From contig NC_067282.1 in assembly GCF_020740795.1 (NCBI RefSeq), forward strand, positions 166,834,274-166,898,273: a stretch of 64,000 bases of DNA, in the 5' to 3' direction. Of the stretch, positions 35,358 to 45,994 are shown piece by piece; the stretch's first letter is position 1; each line of letters opens with the position of its first letter. The notes beneath the pieces were generated by a model that was given only the letters and a program-made list of their open reading frames with translations, ran no database searches and was not told the origin of the DNA. This DNA comes from Apus apus (taxonomy: Eukaryota > Chordata > Aves > Apodiformes > Apodidae). A program made the position numbers and the translations under genes.

Positions 35358-35571
35358 GGCCTCAGCTTTCGGGACGTCGCTGGCGGGGCCCTGCCTGAGC
35401 GGCCTCGGCCGCCGCCCCCGCCCTCCCTCGGCGCCTTCCAGAACCTTCCCCGCCAGAAACCGCCCGCCGCGGCGCCGCGCCCGGAGCCCGCCAGGGGGCG
35501 CTGTGCCGCCCGGAGGGGGGGGCGCCGCTCCTCGGCGCCGGGCGGCGGCTCCCGGTCCCGCAGCGGCGGCC
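35358..35571. promoter_or_regulatory. Divergent CpG-island promoter, gene A / RIC-3-like
   Basis: 214 bp separate the two start codons. The stretch, within a CpG-rich island of about 35360-35960, has GC boxes (CCGCCCCCGCCCTCC near 35413), no TATA box in either direction, and a near-consensus CTCF site. Both 5' UTRs must be short or overlap. Confidence 0.8.
35488..35503 (+). promoter_or_regulatory. CTCF-type motif
   Basis: CCGCCAGGGGGCGCTG matches the CTCF core CCACCAGGGGGCGC almost base for base, between the divergent start codons and 69 bp upstream of the RIC-3-like ATG. Confidence 0.7.
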
Positions 35572-35746
35572 ATGGCGCTGTCGGTGCTGCAGCAGGTGGT
35601 GGTCTCGGTGGTGCTGGTGCTCTGCGTCTTCGTCGTCATGCCCAGGATGCTCGGAGGCGGGGGAGGAGGAGACAGGCGGGCTGGCCGGTCTCCGCGGGGC
35701 GGCAAGGCCATCCCCGGCCATTACGATCCCCGTCAGCACCGCAGAG
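35572..35746 (+). CDS. RIC-3-like exon 1
   Basis: N-terminal hydrophobic segment and Gly/Arg linker; ends one base into a Gly codon before donor GTGAGG. Lies in the CpG island. Confidence 0.88.
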
Positions 35747-38700
35747 GTGAGGGGCCGTGGCGGTGCCCGGGGCCGCGCCGCCGTTCTGTGCGGGAGCTGC
35801 TGGGAGCCGGGCCCTGCCTAGCCGCGCTGGAGGGGAGCCCCAGGAATGGGGCTGTGCCTCGGCTCGGCTCCTCTGGCGTGGGGCGCCGGGTGTTTACATG
35901 GCCTGTGAGGGAGGGGGAGGCCTGGGCGGGCGGCTCCGAGCTGGCGCGTGTGTTCTGAGCTCCCTCTTAATTCGCTGCCTCTCGTCTTTTGTGCTCTGCT
36001 TTTCTGGTTCATGATTGTTTCGATTTTTGTGTGTGTCGTATTAAGAAAATCGGTTTTCAGTGCAGGGAACACCCTGTTTCTGAAGGCGTATCTTAGCCTT
36101 AGGGTACAGACTGCAGGGGCAAAGTTAGAATCATAGAAACGTTTTGTTTGGAAAAGGCCTTTAAGTCCAGCCATTAAGTTAGTTACTCACAGATGAGTGA
36201 GTGGCTGTGAGGTGTCAGAGAGAGGAGAAAAAGTACTGGGAATGTTAGAGTTGCAAGGGGGAAGCCAAGTGTTCAAGTTAGTAAACATTAGTGAAGAATT
36301 TTATGAGATTTGTCAGGTAGTGTTTTGGAAAGAGTCCAAGATGCTTGTTTAGAACACTGAATGCGCTGGAGAGCTTACTGTTTGTTAAAGTTTGAGTGGT
36401 GTGAATGTATGTGAAGCTACACCAGTGTACATCAGCTGAGGATTTAGCTCAAGGTCCAAAGGTCCACTTCTGTTTTGTAAAATAGCAAAAAGCCTGCTTT
36501 CTTGAAGTTGCTCTGTGATTCAGTGATGGTGCATTCCAAGGCATTGTAAACTAACATATAGATTGTTGCTGTATTCTTCCAAATTATGTCTGTGCTTTTC
36601 CTCAGGAGTACATTTCTAAGACCAAGAAAGTGTTTGAAATCATACCTTTAAAAACCAGCATTTCACATGCCTCTGGTTCTACTGATTTATTGGACCAGCA
36701 CTGTAAAATAAATTTCAGGCAGATCTGCTGTTCTAACCTGTCTGGTTTCTTTTCTCCGGTTTGGCCAGGTGTCCCTCACTTTACTAGTCCTTCTCTGTGA
36801 TAAACTTGGTGCAGGACATTGGACTCTGTTACGGACAGAATTACATCACCTGGCCACAGTCTTATTTGGATGACCCAGGGAAATATTTTCATCTGTACCA
36901 TTAGTAAATCTTCTTACTTAAAATAAGCTCAAATAGAACTAAAAGTAAGGAAAAAACAGTGAGTGCAAATTTAAGACTAGTAATCTGTGGGAAACATTCT
37001 GAAACAAGGAAAACTATATGTGAGGTAAGAACGATTTCCAGATTAGTTAGTGCTGTTTTAATAAGTCTAAACCTGCTTGTGCTGAAAGGAGAATGTCTGC
37101 CTGAACCGCATTAAATGGTTAAAGTAGCTTGAGATCTGCCTGTTTCAGCTAGGATGTTTAATTTTTTGTTTAACTGTCCAGTTTTGTTTCAATTTCTGTG
37201 AGCAAACATACAGATAAGAGGTCTACTCCAAATGCAGGTGTTGCAAACCAGTTACATGCAGAACTGTCAGTAATGTCTGGCAAGACTTGACTACAGAGCT
37301 GATAGTAAACATCACTACAGTCAGGGTCATACCTGGAAGTCTGAAAAACTTCTGGCTTACTCATTTTAAATTCTGAAACACTGTTTGAGATTTCTTATTG
37401 CAAAGTACCCTCTCAGCAGAATTAGATTCCTTTTTCTCAGGTAGCTGAAAGAAGCTGTAGCCACACAGTTGTTTCGCTGGGAGTGAAACCTGATTTTGAC
37501 TGTCTCTTACTCAAGTTATGTTACTGTACATTTTGAAAATGCCACTGTTTCAGTACTAAGTGACAAGTTACTTGCAAAATGGTGTTTTGTTAGGGAGTTT
37601 TTATAGAATGTGAACCTTGTTTTTCCTATGCTAATTTCTGATATGATAACAAACTAAATGTTCAAGGTATTTGAAAGTTTAAGTCTAGGCAGTTGGTTGA
37701 GACATCAGTGTAAAGCTTCACACCCCCTACCCCATCACCTGTTGTCTGTCTCTGCAGGCATTGGCATTCTTTAGCTGGTAGCACTGTTTCTCTGTGCACA
37801 TCCCATGAACCCCAGATTTAACTACCAAATAACCTAATTTGTAAGTCAAGCAATGACACTGGCTGTTCTTTAATCTGCTCCCTGTTCTGGCAGGCAAATT
37901 ATATGCAAAAGTACTTCAGACTTCTAGGATGTCTCTTTTTGCTGTTGTGTAATCTTTTCCTGCTAAATACTTGATCTGCAGTGGTACAGCACTTCTAAGC
38001 CTGTGGGAATATCCACAGAATACTGAATTTACTGTCAAAATAATGAAAGTGGCAATTTTAATTCATAATGCGTATTTCAACCAAACTTTTTTTTTTTTTT
38101 CTCCTGGGACTAAACAGTTAATTTTCTACTTCTTTCTTTGTTACAGAGGAAATAATACTAATTTGTAACTTTTCTCACATTATCAGTAGTTTTTCTTGAG
38201 TATGCTTTAATTTCAAGATTTCAGTTGTTTCTTGTTACATCTGCCTTTCTGTGGTTGGCTGTAGATTTGACAGTGTTTCTGTGAAGGAAGAAAGTTGTAT
38301 CTTAAAGAAACACAGAAACTTAGTTTGAGAGTGTGCTACCTACATTTAGCTTTCATTCTGTTCATGAAAGAGTGGTTTTTAATTTTTTTTTTTATGACTA
38401 TTTGCATGCAGAACTGACCACACCATCTTAAAAGAATGATGAACAAAGAGATCATACAAGAAGAAAACCATTTAATTCCAGTTGTGAAACTAATTGGATT
38501 CTTGATTTCCTTTTTAACTTTGTATTCTTTCTCTCAATTTTTTAAGGTAGTCCTCAGACAGTTCATCAAGTTCACCTGAATCCAGGAAATTCTGATAGCA
38601 ATACTTACCAGACTTTTCAGCAGATGAAAAATGCAATGGAAAAAGAGATTAAGAGTGAGAGAACAAGAGGAAATGGTAGAGAGTTAGCATTCACCCTCAT

Positions 38701-41700
38701 GCCCTTGTATGCTCTTGGAGTGGGTGTGTTTGCAGCATACAAATTTCTTAAGGTAAGAAGTAAGAAAAACATTAAATTATTGAAATTAGAGGGGAAATGT
38801 CACTGGTTAGGCTTTATTTTTTCCCAGTTCTGAGCCCATGTATATGGTTGTTCAGAAGTGATTTCTTGCTTGGTTTGACTTTGAATGTGAGCTCCAAAGT
38901 TAAAATTATAGCATATCTGATTCTTCTTTATTAAGGCTTCTGACTTGTCGCTTCTTAGACACTTAAAGAAGGGAGGATCTTACACTCATCCCCTACCTCG
39001 ATCTCAAGTAAGAATATGAGAATCTAAACAGTGCTGTTACCTGAGGCTGTAAGCCTCATCAGTATTTCACTTCGTTTTCATTCTTCACAATGAGATGGGA
39101 AGGAAATGAACATCTCCTGCAGAGTAACAGTCTTAGATTAACAGATGGAATAGTGAATAGTCTAGACCTTTTATTTGGACTTCTCATTTGGTCATGCAGC
39201 TGCAGCATAGGCTTTTATCCAGGAAATGTGATAGCTTTTCTACCATTTTCTCCACCAGAGAGGAGAACACATAGTAAGTTGGATTTGGTTGATTCTGAGA
39301 GTGTATACGGAATGTTGTAGCCTGCCTTTATTTTTAAAAAACCCAAACTGAACAGGACCAGAGACAGCATCTTCATTTCTGTAGTCAGTTTCATATCATC
39401 TCTGATGTGAGAAAAATACAACAGCGTAGCATGATGAACACAGCGGCTGAGCAGTTTGGTTTTAAAAATAAATCTAATTAGGTTATAAATACGATTTAAA
39501 TATCATAAAACCAGTACTTTGGGTGTTACAGATCTTTACACTTGTGCTTGTGGGACTGAAATGTAAATATTTTTCTAGTAGTATTTTTATTACTTTTAAG
39601 AAATAAGTTTTACCTTCTAGTTAATGGTAGGAGACTGGGTCTGGTAACGTGGAAAGTTTCTTCTGTTATTTATTGAAAATTAGAGTTGAAATAGCAACTG
39701 CTTTCTGTTACAACTTTTGTCAGTTACATTGGAACTTAAAATTGGAAGTGTCAGTTTAATATAAGAAGGAGGCATGGCAGAAAAAAAATTAATTAATGGA
39801 GCACATTTTTGTGGTTGCTATTTAATTTCAGTAAATTTCTGAATGCATTTTGACTTTTAATATACAAATAGTGATGTAGTCTTTGAACACAATTGTATTT
39901 ATTATAGATGAAGTCACATGAAGAAAGTCTCTCTAAAAAGGAAAAAAGTACAGAAGACAAGGCAAAGGAAACAGGTAAGATGCCCATTCAAAATGCTTGT
40001 GTTTACCAGAAATGTGTATTTAATGCAGGAACAAGCTACAGATTTTTGTTGATGCAGTCTAGTGAAATGAGAACAATCTTTTAAGTTACTTATGTGCAGT
40101 TAGGAACCTACAAAAAAACACTTTTTTATTCTGTACATTTGAAACACTTGTTAGAGGTTTGTTGAAAAACTCCACATGGTAATATTATTTGAAACAGCTA
40201 CAGTAATATAGTATGGTTCTCTGCCTTTTAATGTCTGATGGTTCTCTCACTGAAGACCTATTCAGCTTTCTTCATTAGAGTAGTACAACAGAATGTTTAA
40301 GTAGGTTGTAATACTCTTTAGAATTAATAAGGTATTTAAAAAGAATATGACGAACTGCTTTAGAATTGAGCTGTATTGATAGTGAAACAGTATGGTTAAA
40401 CAATTATAGAGACTGCTGAATTTCTGGGTCAAATTAGAGACCTGTCAAAAACATTATCTTAATGGTACAGAGTACTCCTGACTGACTGATTCAGTCTATT
40501 CTGCATGTGCCAAGAAGCAGGCTTTTCTTTGGAGAAAAAGCTATGTCACATTAAAGTTAAGCTGTTTCCTATTTTTTTCCCCCTTGTATAGACACATTCT
40601 TATTTAATTAAATAACTGTCAGCCTCTTGGTGTCTGTACACCAGATCTGTAATCAGGTTCTGCAATGATTTGCTGCACTACCTCCTCACCATCCTTGCAT
40701 GTCGTGTTCCTCTTTCTTCAAAGTTTAATAGCATTTTAGGAGGAGTTACTCCTCTCAACTCTAGTTCATTGTGTTGAATGTATTTGGGAGGTGTGAGTGG
40801 GAAAATTTGTGACAGTATATTAAGTATAAACACACTGCTTTTATCTCAGAAAGTCTTGGAACTGCATCATTTTTAAGGCTGGGAAGGCAAGGGCCACATT
40901 CTTGCTCAGTTTCTACCAGTGCGTCCCTCTGTTTGGGCACTCTTGGAGACAACTCATTGTATAAGAACGACTTTTAAGTCACACATAGTAAGGATTCCAT
41001 TCTTAACCTACCACTCCCTTTTCATATTCCAGTATTTTATATAGAAAAAAACCTTCCTGTTTTCTAATCTGCCTAACTAAAATTATAAAATAATAACCTT
41101 TTGGTATTGTAAGTACACTTCTTACAGTGTTCTCTCTTTTCTGCCCTCTCCTTTCCCTGCTTCCCTTTTTTTTTTTTTTTACTTTTGTAGAGCATCAGCT
41201 TTTAGAACTGGAGCAGCATCTAGCACAAACAGAGAAAATGTTAAATTCTTTATTGACTCAGTTGGATCCGCTGTCAAACTGGTGAGTGTTTCTAACCCCT
41301 CTCAGTTAAGTGTTTTCCATAAATTGAATTTCTCAAATACGTTAATGAAGAGCTCTTAAAATGTTCCTTATATGTAGGTAGAGAACAATGTTTAGGAACC
41401 TTCTTTAATTACTGTTTATGTAGCCCTTTTGCAGGTAACACCTTTTCTGCAATTTGTGATCTTTTATACAGACATCTCCTGTCTCCTGTTTACCAAACAT
41501 GCCTGCAAAAGCTCAGACTTAGGATCACATTTCTGTTGCTTAACAAATTAAACCTCAATATTGACTGAGGAGACTAATACTGAAAAAATGCTTAAGCTAA
41601 GTAGCATTTGAAAGTCCTAATTGGAATTACATATCTGGTAGCAGAAAGTATTTTTTTCCTTTTCATATAATTAGAAGGCAAAATACTACAATCTTGTACG

Positions 41701-42734
41701 TTATTATCAAGCACTCACTTCCCAGGTAATCTTTCAGCTGCTGACATCTGTCCTTTTTTCTAGTGTTAATGCTTTAGCTTGTGAGCAGAAAGATGAAATA
41801 ATGACACAGCTCCAATCAATTAGACGACTGATGAAAGAAAGTGGATTAGATAAATCGGAAAACAAAATGAAAGGTACTTTGATTTCCAGCAAGACTGGTA
41901 ATTCAGTAGTTTATATTTTGCAAGAATAAACAGATGTTAGTATAAAATGCTCAGCTCCTGCATCTTAGATAGTATGTGTGGAATTAATTTTATTCTGGAG
42001 GAAAACCATTCTTCCTGTTTGAGGTGTATCTAACCTTACATTTTTGATACATCATAATTTGTTTTTAAGAACAGGTGCTAAAAGACATTGAACTAAGACC
42101 ACACAGTCACAATCTCCTTTTTTAAGACAAGCTTCCTGAATATAAGTTCCTGAGCAGTCTGTTAGTCTTGGACTAACTTAAGTCTGAGTATTCCCAGACA
42201 CAGACCTCTGAGGCTGTGGGTAATGCTTGCATGATACACTAAACAGCAAATTGCGTATTAGTTTCAGCTGGATTCTTCCAAGGAGTGCATAGTAGTCCAA
42301 GAGAAATCTTGAATGGTTCACTAGAAATTTGCATTAGTTAAGAAAGAGAGGAAACAAATAAAATATAAATATTTTTCTTCTAAAATGACCCTGCAGTTTG
42401 GAGCCTCTCTAGTAATGTAACCTTTTTTTTTTTTTTTTTTTTTTTTTGTGAATTGTAAGATGCCAGCCACATTTGTAATGAGAAACTTGAAGATCTCATT
42501 CAGTCATTTGCTGAACATTCTCAAGAGAAAGAAATGGATGACAGAGAAGATGACAGTAACAAAGTTTTGCTTGAGGATGTTGATAATGATTACAAAATAG
42601 AGGAGGATGAGTTATGTGGTGAATGTGAAATGCATCAGTTTGAGCCAGATGTTGTAGAAGACCAAGAAATTATAACCAAAGATGCCAATGAATCAGAAGA
42701 GACAGGATTGAGGAGACGTAGTAGATATGAATGA
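35572..42734 (+). CDS. RIC-3-like protein (RIC3/CCDC107 family chaperone homologue)
   Basis: Six coding exons: 35572-35746, 38547-38752, 39908-39974, 41191-41281, 41764-41873 and 42460-42734; 307 residues, TGA stop, strong Kozak context (GCGGCCATGG). The N-terminus (MALSVLQQVVVSVVLVLCVF) resembles RIC-3, and a Gly/Arg-rich linker follows. A second hydrophobic segment LMPLYALGVGVFAAYKFLK lies at about 108-126. Then come a charged stretch and a coiled coil (EHQLLELEQHLAQTEKMLN, about 149-175), LTQLDPLSN and LQSIRRLMKESG, the order seen in RIC3 and CCDC107. The C-terminus is very acidic and closes with RRRSRYE. RIC-3 acts in the ER membrane in assembly of nicotinic acetylcholine receptors; that role for this paralogue is only inferred. 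It is distinct from classic RIC3 and CCDC107 sequences as I recall them, and I know of no gene at this place in mammals. Confidence 0.88.
35747..38546. other. Intron 1 of the RIC-3-like gene
   Basis: 2.8 kb. GC-rich at its start, then AT-rich. It contains only a small CR1-like piece at about 36127-36177. Confidence 0.55.
36127..36177 (-). mobile_element. Short CR1 3' end remnant
   Basis: AGAATCATAGAAACGTTTTG, GGAAAAGGCCTTTAAG and TCCAGCCATT on the plus strand match a reverse-oriented CR1 terminus. Only about 50 bp. Confidence 0.6.
38547..38752 (+). CDS. RIC-3-like exon 2
   Basis: 206 nt. Encodes SPQTVHQVHLNPGNSDS, a charged helix and the second hydrophobic segment, ending FLK at donor GTAAGA. 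Acceptor TTTTTTAAG. Confidence 0.88.
38753..41190. other. Introns 2-3 of the RIC-3-like gene (exon 3 at 39908-39974 apart)
   Basis: Unique-looking AT-rich sequence with a T run at about 41167-41180 just before exon 4. No repeat family recognised. Confidence 0.5.
39908..39974 (+). CDS. RIC-3-like exon 3
   Basis: 67 nt, Lys/Glu-rich (KKEKSTEDKAKET). Acceptor ATTATAG, donor GTAAGA. Confidence 0.85.
41191..41281 (+). CDS. RIC-3-like exon 4 (coiled coil)
   Basis: 91 nt. Encodes HQLLELEQHLAQTEKM and LTQLDPLSN, the family's coiled-coil signature. Acceptor CTTTTGTAG after a poly-T run, donor GTGAGT. Confidence 0.9.
41764..41873 (+). CDS. RIC-3-like exon 5
   Basis: 110 nt. Encodes VNALACEQKDEIMTQLQ and IRRLMKESG. 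Acceptor TTTTTCTAG, donor GTACTT (weaker than usual). Confidence 0.87.
42423..42447. repeat. Poly-T run of 25
   Basis: Uninterrupted T run forming part of the polypyrimidine tract before RIC-3-like exon 6. Confidence 0.9.
42460..42734 (+). CDS. RIC-3-like exon 6 (acidic tail)
   Basis: 275 nt to TGA at 42732-42734. Glu/Asp-rich tail ending in RRRSRYE. Acceptor TTGTAAG sits 13 nt after a run of 25 T. Confidence 0.88.
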
Positions 42735-44822
42735 AATCTGCATATGTAAAGCTTTCAAAACCTTATGATTTTTTTCATAATGTTGTATGCACTTTAAACT
42801 GTTGAATGAGGTTATGTGCACTGCTATATGCTTTAAAAAGAGGGGTGAAATACTGCCCTTGCTTCTATCTATGATGGTTCTGTAACTGACTCTTGTGGCA
42901 GCAGAATTTCACTCAGGATGTTTACATATTTTCTTCCTATTTATTTTTTCCTATAAAAATATTTCTGTACTCTGTATATAATGCACTGTAATTATATCTG
43001 ATGTTTCACTAAAATATTAGAATATCTTTTAATTAAGACTATTAAGGTGTTTCATACATGTTTTGTAACTAGTAAGCATAGTGCCATTTGAAGTGTGACT
43101 TTGTTGAGTTCATTAAAAGAGCATGCAGTGATCGATTTAGTTCTTTGTGGAACACTTCTGTAGAGGGGGAATGAGAAGCAGTTTGGGTTAAGTCTCAGAG
43201 ATGCATTCATAGTCCAGTTTCTTTATTTGGAGAAGAGAGAAATTCACCCACAGAGGAAGAATGTATAATTTTGTATGTCAATTTAAACCTTAATGCATTA
43301 CACTGGATCACTTAACTTATTCCCCACCTGTCACGGGTTAAACTCAGCAGCTGTGATATCCTTTAGTACTATATTCCTGATTCATATTTAACATAATGGG
43401 ATCTTGCCTCTAGATTAATTGTAATACACTTATTCTTACATCAGTATTAACAGATGTATTGCTGTGTATCATTGAAGAGCTGGGGGGCTGTTCTTTTTTC
43501 AAAACATTATGACAGCTTGATAGTAGCTTTTTAAAGTCAGTGCTAAGAAAAGCCTTTTTTTCCTATGCCAGAATAATTTTTGTCCATACATTTATTTTCT
43601 ACTAATTTTTGTTCACTTAATACACATGCCTAAGGAACTGCCACCCTTTAATGACAGGAATTACATTAGAGGTAGTTTTGACAGTACACAGCAGTTTATT
43701 TTCCTGTTTTATAATCGCCTAGCTTTTAAGCAGACTAGCTATAATACCTGAACAGCCATCTTTATTCTGCAATAACGTGTTACTCTTAACACATGGATTT
43801 ATTTTTATGGATTAAATGCACTATAGTAAAAGGGACCAAAACTATTTCAGTGTCCCTGAAACGGAATTAATTCTTCATTTTTGTATAGAAATACGGTGTG
43901 TCTTCGGTTCTAAAAATGCATCACGCAGGCTTGGAAGTAGCAGCATCCAGAAAGACATCCTTAGTGTCAGTGTACTAGTAGTTTTGCAATAGGTGAGATT
44001 TTGCCTGACTTTGGAAAACTGATTGGCCAAAAAGCGAGGGTTTCTCAAGAAGTGACAGCTTTTTCCCCAAGCCAGAATAGATGAATCTGAACTGGTACTT
44101 GGACATGATCTGATAATTAAAAATAACTTACTTAAGTCTGATAATTTGGGACAACTGGAAATGCTTAAAAAAAAATGTAATTGCATAGAGGCTATACTCT
44201 GAGATGACTAATAAGGTTAATTAAAGTGATCTGAAACTAATTTCAAAGCATTTGATCAGAGAGGATGCAGGAATACCAACCAAATATGCTGTGCTGCCAT
44301 GGCAGTTGCTGTTTGTGGCTCTGTTGCAAGACCTGCTGAGGGCTGGTGTGGCTGCAGGTTCATGTTGCTGCCTTCCAGGCACAGCTGCTGTTGCCGGTGA
44401 CCTTACCCACAGGATTTTGCTGCCTTAGGTAGCATTTGAATCACCAGTGCTGTAGCTTTCCTGTTGACTAGTCTCTGGGTGCTCCTGCTGCTTGAAGCCT
44501 TTGTCCACATGGCTTTGAGCTACTTTAGGGTAACTGCTGTATTGCTTACCCGCGGCTACAAGCATTCACCGTGAGCCCTTTTGCTGCTATTTCTAAGTCT
44601 CTGATGTCAGCTGCATGGATTAGTTGACAACACAAACCTGTGCAAAGCCCCAGTGACCAGCACAGGTAATGGCTGTGCCCAGCTTTGCTGTCAGCTGTCT
44701 GCAGGGGCCGGGTAGCAGCTGCCGTGTCCAGCCAGCCTGGGGAGCAGCCCTGACCATTCTGGTGACAGGCTTGCAGGTGAGCACAGGGAGGGATGTTCAG
44801 GTGTGCAGCTGCACCTGGAGTA
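42735..44822. other. 3' UTR of the RIC-3-like gene and intergenic
   Basis: About 2.1 kb with the 3' UTR to about 43140, then AT-rich sequence. A possible 40-bp LTR-edge-like stretch lies near 43329. No coding exon supported. Confidence 0.5.
43112..43117 (+). terminator. Candidate polyadenylation signal of the RIC-3-like gene
   Basis: ATTAAA about 380 bp after the stop codon, followed by a GT-rich stretch (TTCTTTGTGG) some 25 bp later. Other weak signals are possible. Confidence 0.35.
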
Positions 44823-45580
44823 GAATCAGAATAATAAAATTGTTTGGGCTGGAAAAGATGTTCAAGATCAAGTCCAGCCATTAACCTAGCACTGCCAAGT
44901 CCACTGCTTGACCACCACACAACATCTACAGGTCTTCTAAACACCTCCAGGGGATGATGACTTACTTAACTACTGGGCAGCCTGTTCCAATGCCTAACAA
45001 CCATTTTGGTGAAGAAATTTATCCTAATTTCCAATCTAAACCTCCCCTGGCACACCCTGAGGCCATTTCCTCTTGTCCTATCACTTGTTACTTGGGAGAA
45101 GAGACTGACACCCACCTCACGGCAACCTCCTTTCATGGAGTTGTAGAGAGCACTAAGGTCTCCCCTGAGCCTCGTTTTCTCCAGACTAAACAAGCCCAGC
45201 TCACTTGGCTGGTCCTCCTAAGAGCTGTGCTCTAGACTCTTCACCAGCTTCATTGCTCTTCTCTGGACTTGCTCCAGTACCTCGATGTCCTTCTGAAAGG
45301 CCTAGAACCAAACACAGTCCCGGGTTGCAGCCCCACCAGTACCGAGGACAGGGAAACAACCCCTTTGCCGTTCCCGCTGGCCACACGGTTGCTGGCCCCA
45401 GCCAGGCTGCCGCTGGCCCTCCTGGCCGCCTGGGCACACTGCTGGCTCAGGCTCAGCCGGCTGCCAGCCAATACCCGCGAGTTCTTTGTCACCAGGCAGC
45501 TTTCCAGCCACTCCTCCCCGCGCCTGTGGCATTGCGTGGGCTTGTTGTGTCCCAAGCGCAGGCATCTCACAGAGCGTATT
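44823..45580 (-). mobile_element. CR1 LINE fragment abutting the CAPS2 CpG island
   Basis: Minus-strand CR1. The 3' end is at 44823 (AGAATCAGAATAATAAAATT), then TTTGGGCTGGAAAAGATG, GGGCAGCCTGTTCCAATGCC and TTCTCCAGACTAAACAAGCC, continuing into the decayed ORF2 end to about 45580, where CpG-rich unique sequence starts. Confidence 0.9.
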
Positions 45581-45740
45581 TCCTCCGGAGGCGCAGGGAA
45601 TTCGGCTTCCCGCTCAGCGGAGGCGGTATCTCGCCAAACACTCGTGCGAAGCCTGGCTGAGATTGGCCCCTCCGCCCTGCTGTATCGGGCAAGGCGCCGA
45701 GGCGGGCGGTGCCCGAGGTGGGGCGGCGGGACGCGGCGGC

Positions 45741-45763
45741 GGGCAGGGGCGGGCGGGCAGGGG
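45741..45763 (+). other. G-quadruplex-type motif
   Basis: Five G runs of 3-4 separated by one or two bases, starting GGGCAGGGGCGGGCGGG, in the CAPS2 promoter island. Confidence 0.6.
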
Positions 45764-45780
45764 CCGCTCCTGGCCCTCGG

Positions 45781-45818
45781 GCCGCGGCGGGACGCGGGGG
45801 CCGCGGCGGGACGCGGGG
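45781..45818. repeat. Two tandem copies of a 19-bp GC-rich unit
   Basis: The unit GCCGCGGCGGGACGCGGGG occurs twice in direct succession; a partial related copy is upstream at about 45725. Confidence 0.8.
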
Positions 45819-45857
45819 GCCGCAGCCGTGACCGCGGGGGCAGCAGCGGGGGCCGCG

Positions 45858-45871
45858 GTAACCATGGAGAC
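45858..45871. promoter_or_regulatory. X-box-like (RFX) motif
   Basis: GTAACCATGGAGAC resembles the RFX palindrome GTTGCCATGGCAAC with several mismatches. It overlaps the first upstream ATG of the presumed CAPS2 leader. Confidence 0.3.
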
Positions 45872-45956
45872 GCAGGGGGGCGGGCCCTCTCCGTCTGCCG
45901 TGCGCGGCCCGTCGCGCCCCGTCAGGCAGACCCCTCCGGTGAGACCCCTCCGGTGA
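45864..45956 (+). other. Upstream ORF in presumed CAPS2 leader
   Basis: An ATG in good context (ACCATGG) opens a short frame (METQGGGPSP...) that ends at TGA 45954-45956 if unspliced or if a downstream donor is used. Not the CAPS2 protein start: exon 2 has its own ATG preceded by an in-frame TGA. Confidence 0.4.
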
Positions 45957-45994
45957 GACCCCTCCGGTGAGACCCCTCCGGTGAGACCCCTCCG
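45925..45994 (+). repeat. 14-bp tandem repeat carrying four splice-donor-like GTGAG sites
   Basis: The unit GTGAGACCCCTCCG is repeated, giving CCG|GTGAGA at 45939, 45953, 45967 and 45981. Each is a plausible 5' splice site for CAPS2 exon 1. Confidence 0.85.

Noticed and set aside
43329-43370. TGTCACGGGTTAAACTCAGC, similar to the edge of an avian LTR
   Set aside because: Only about 20-40 bp resemble the LTR edge and the following sequence does not, so it is not listed as an element.
45864-45956. METQGGG... as the true CAPS2 N-terminus
   Set aside because: The exon at 47295 has an in-frame TGA before MDLEVKGV, and human CAPS2 starts at the same MDLEVKGV, so the upstream frame is a leader ORF at most.
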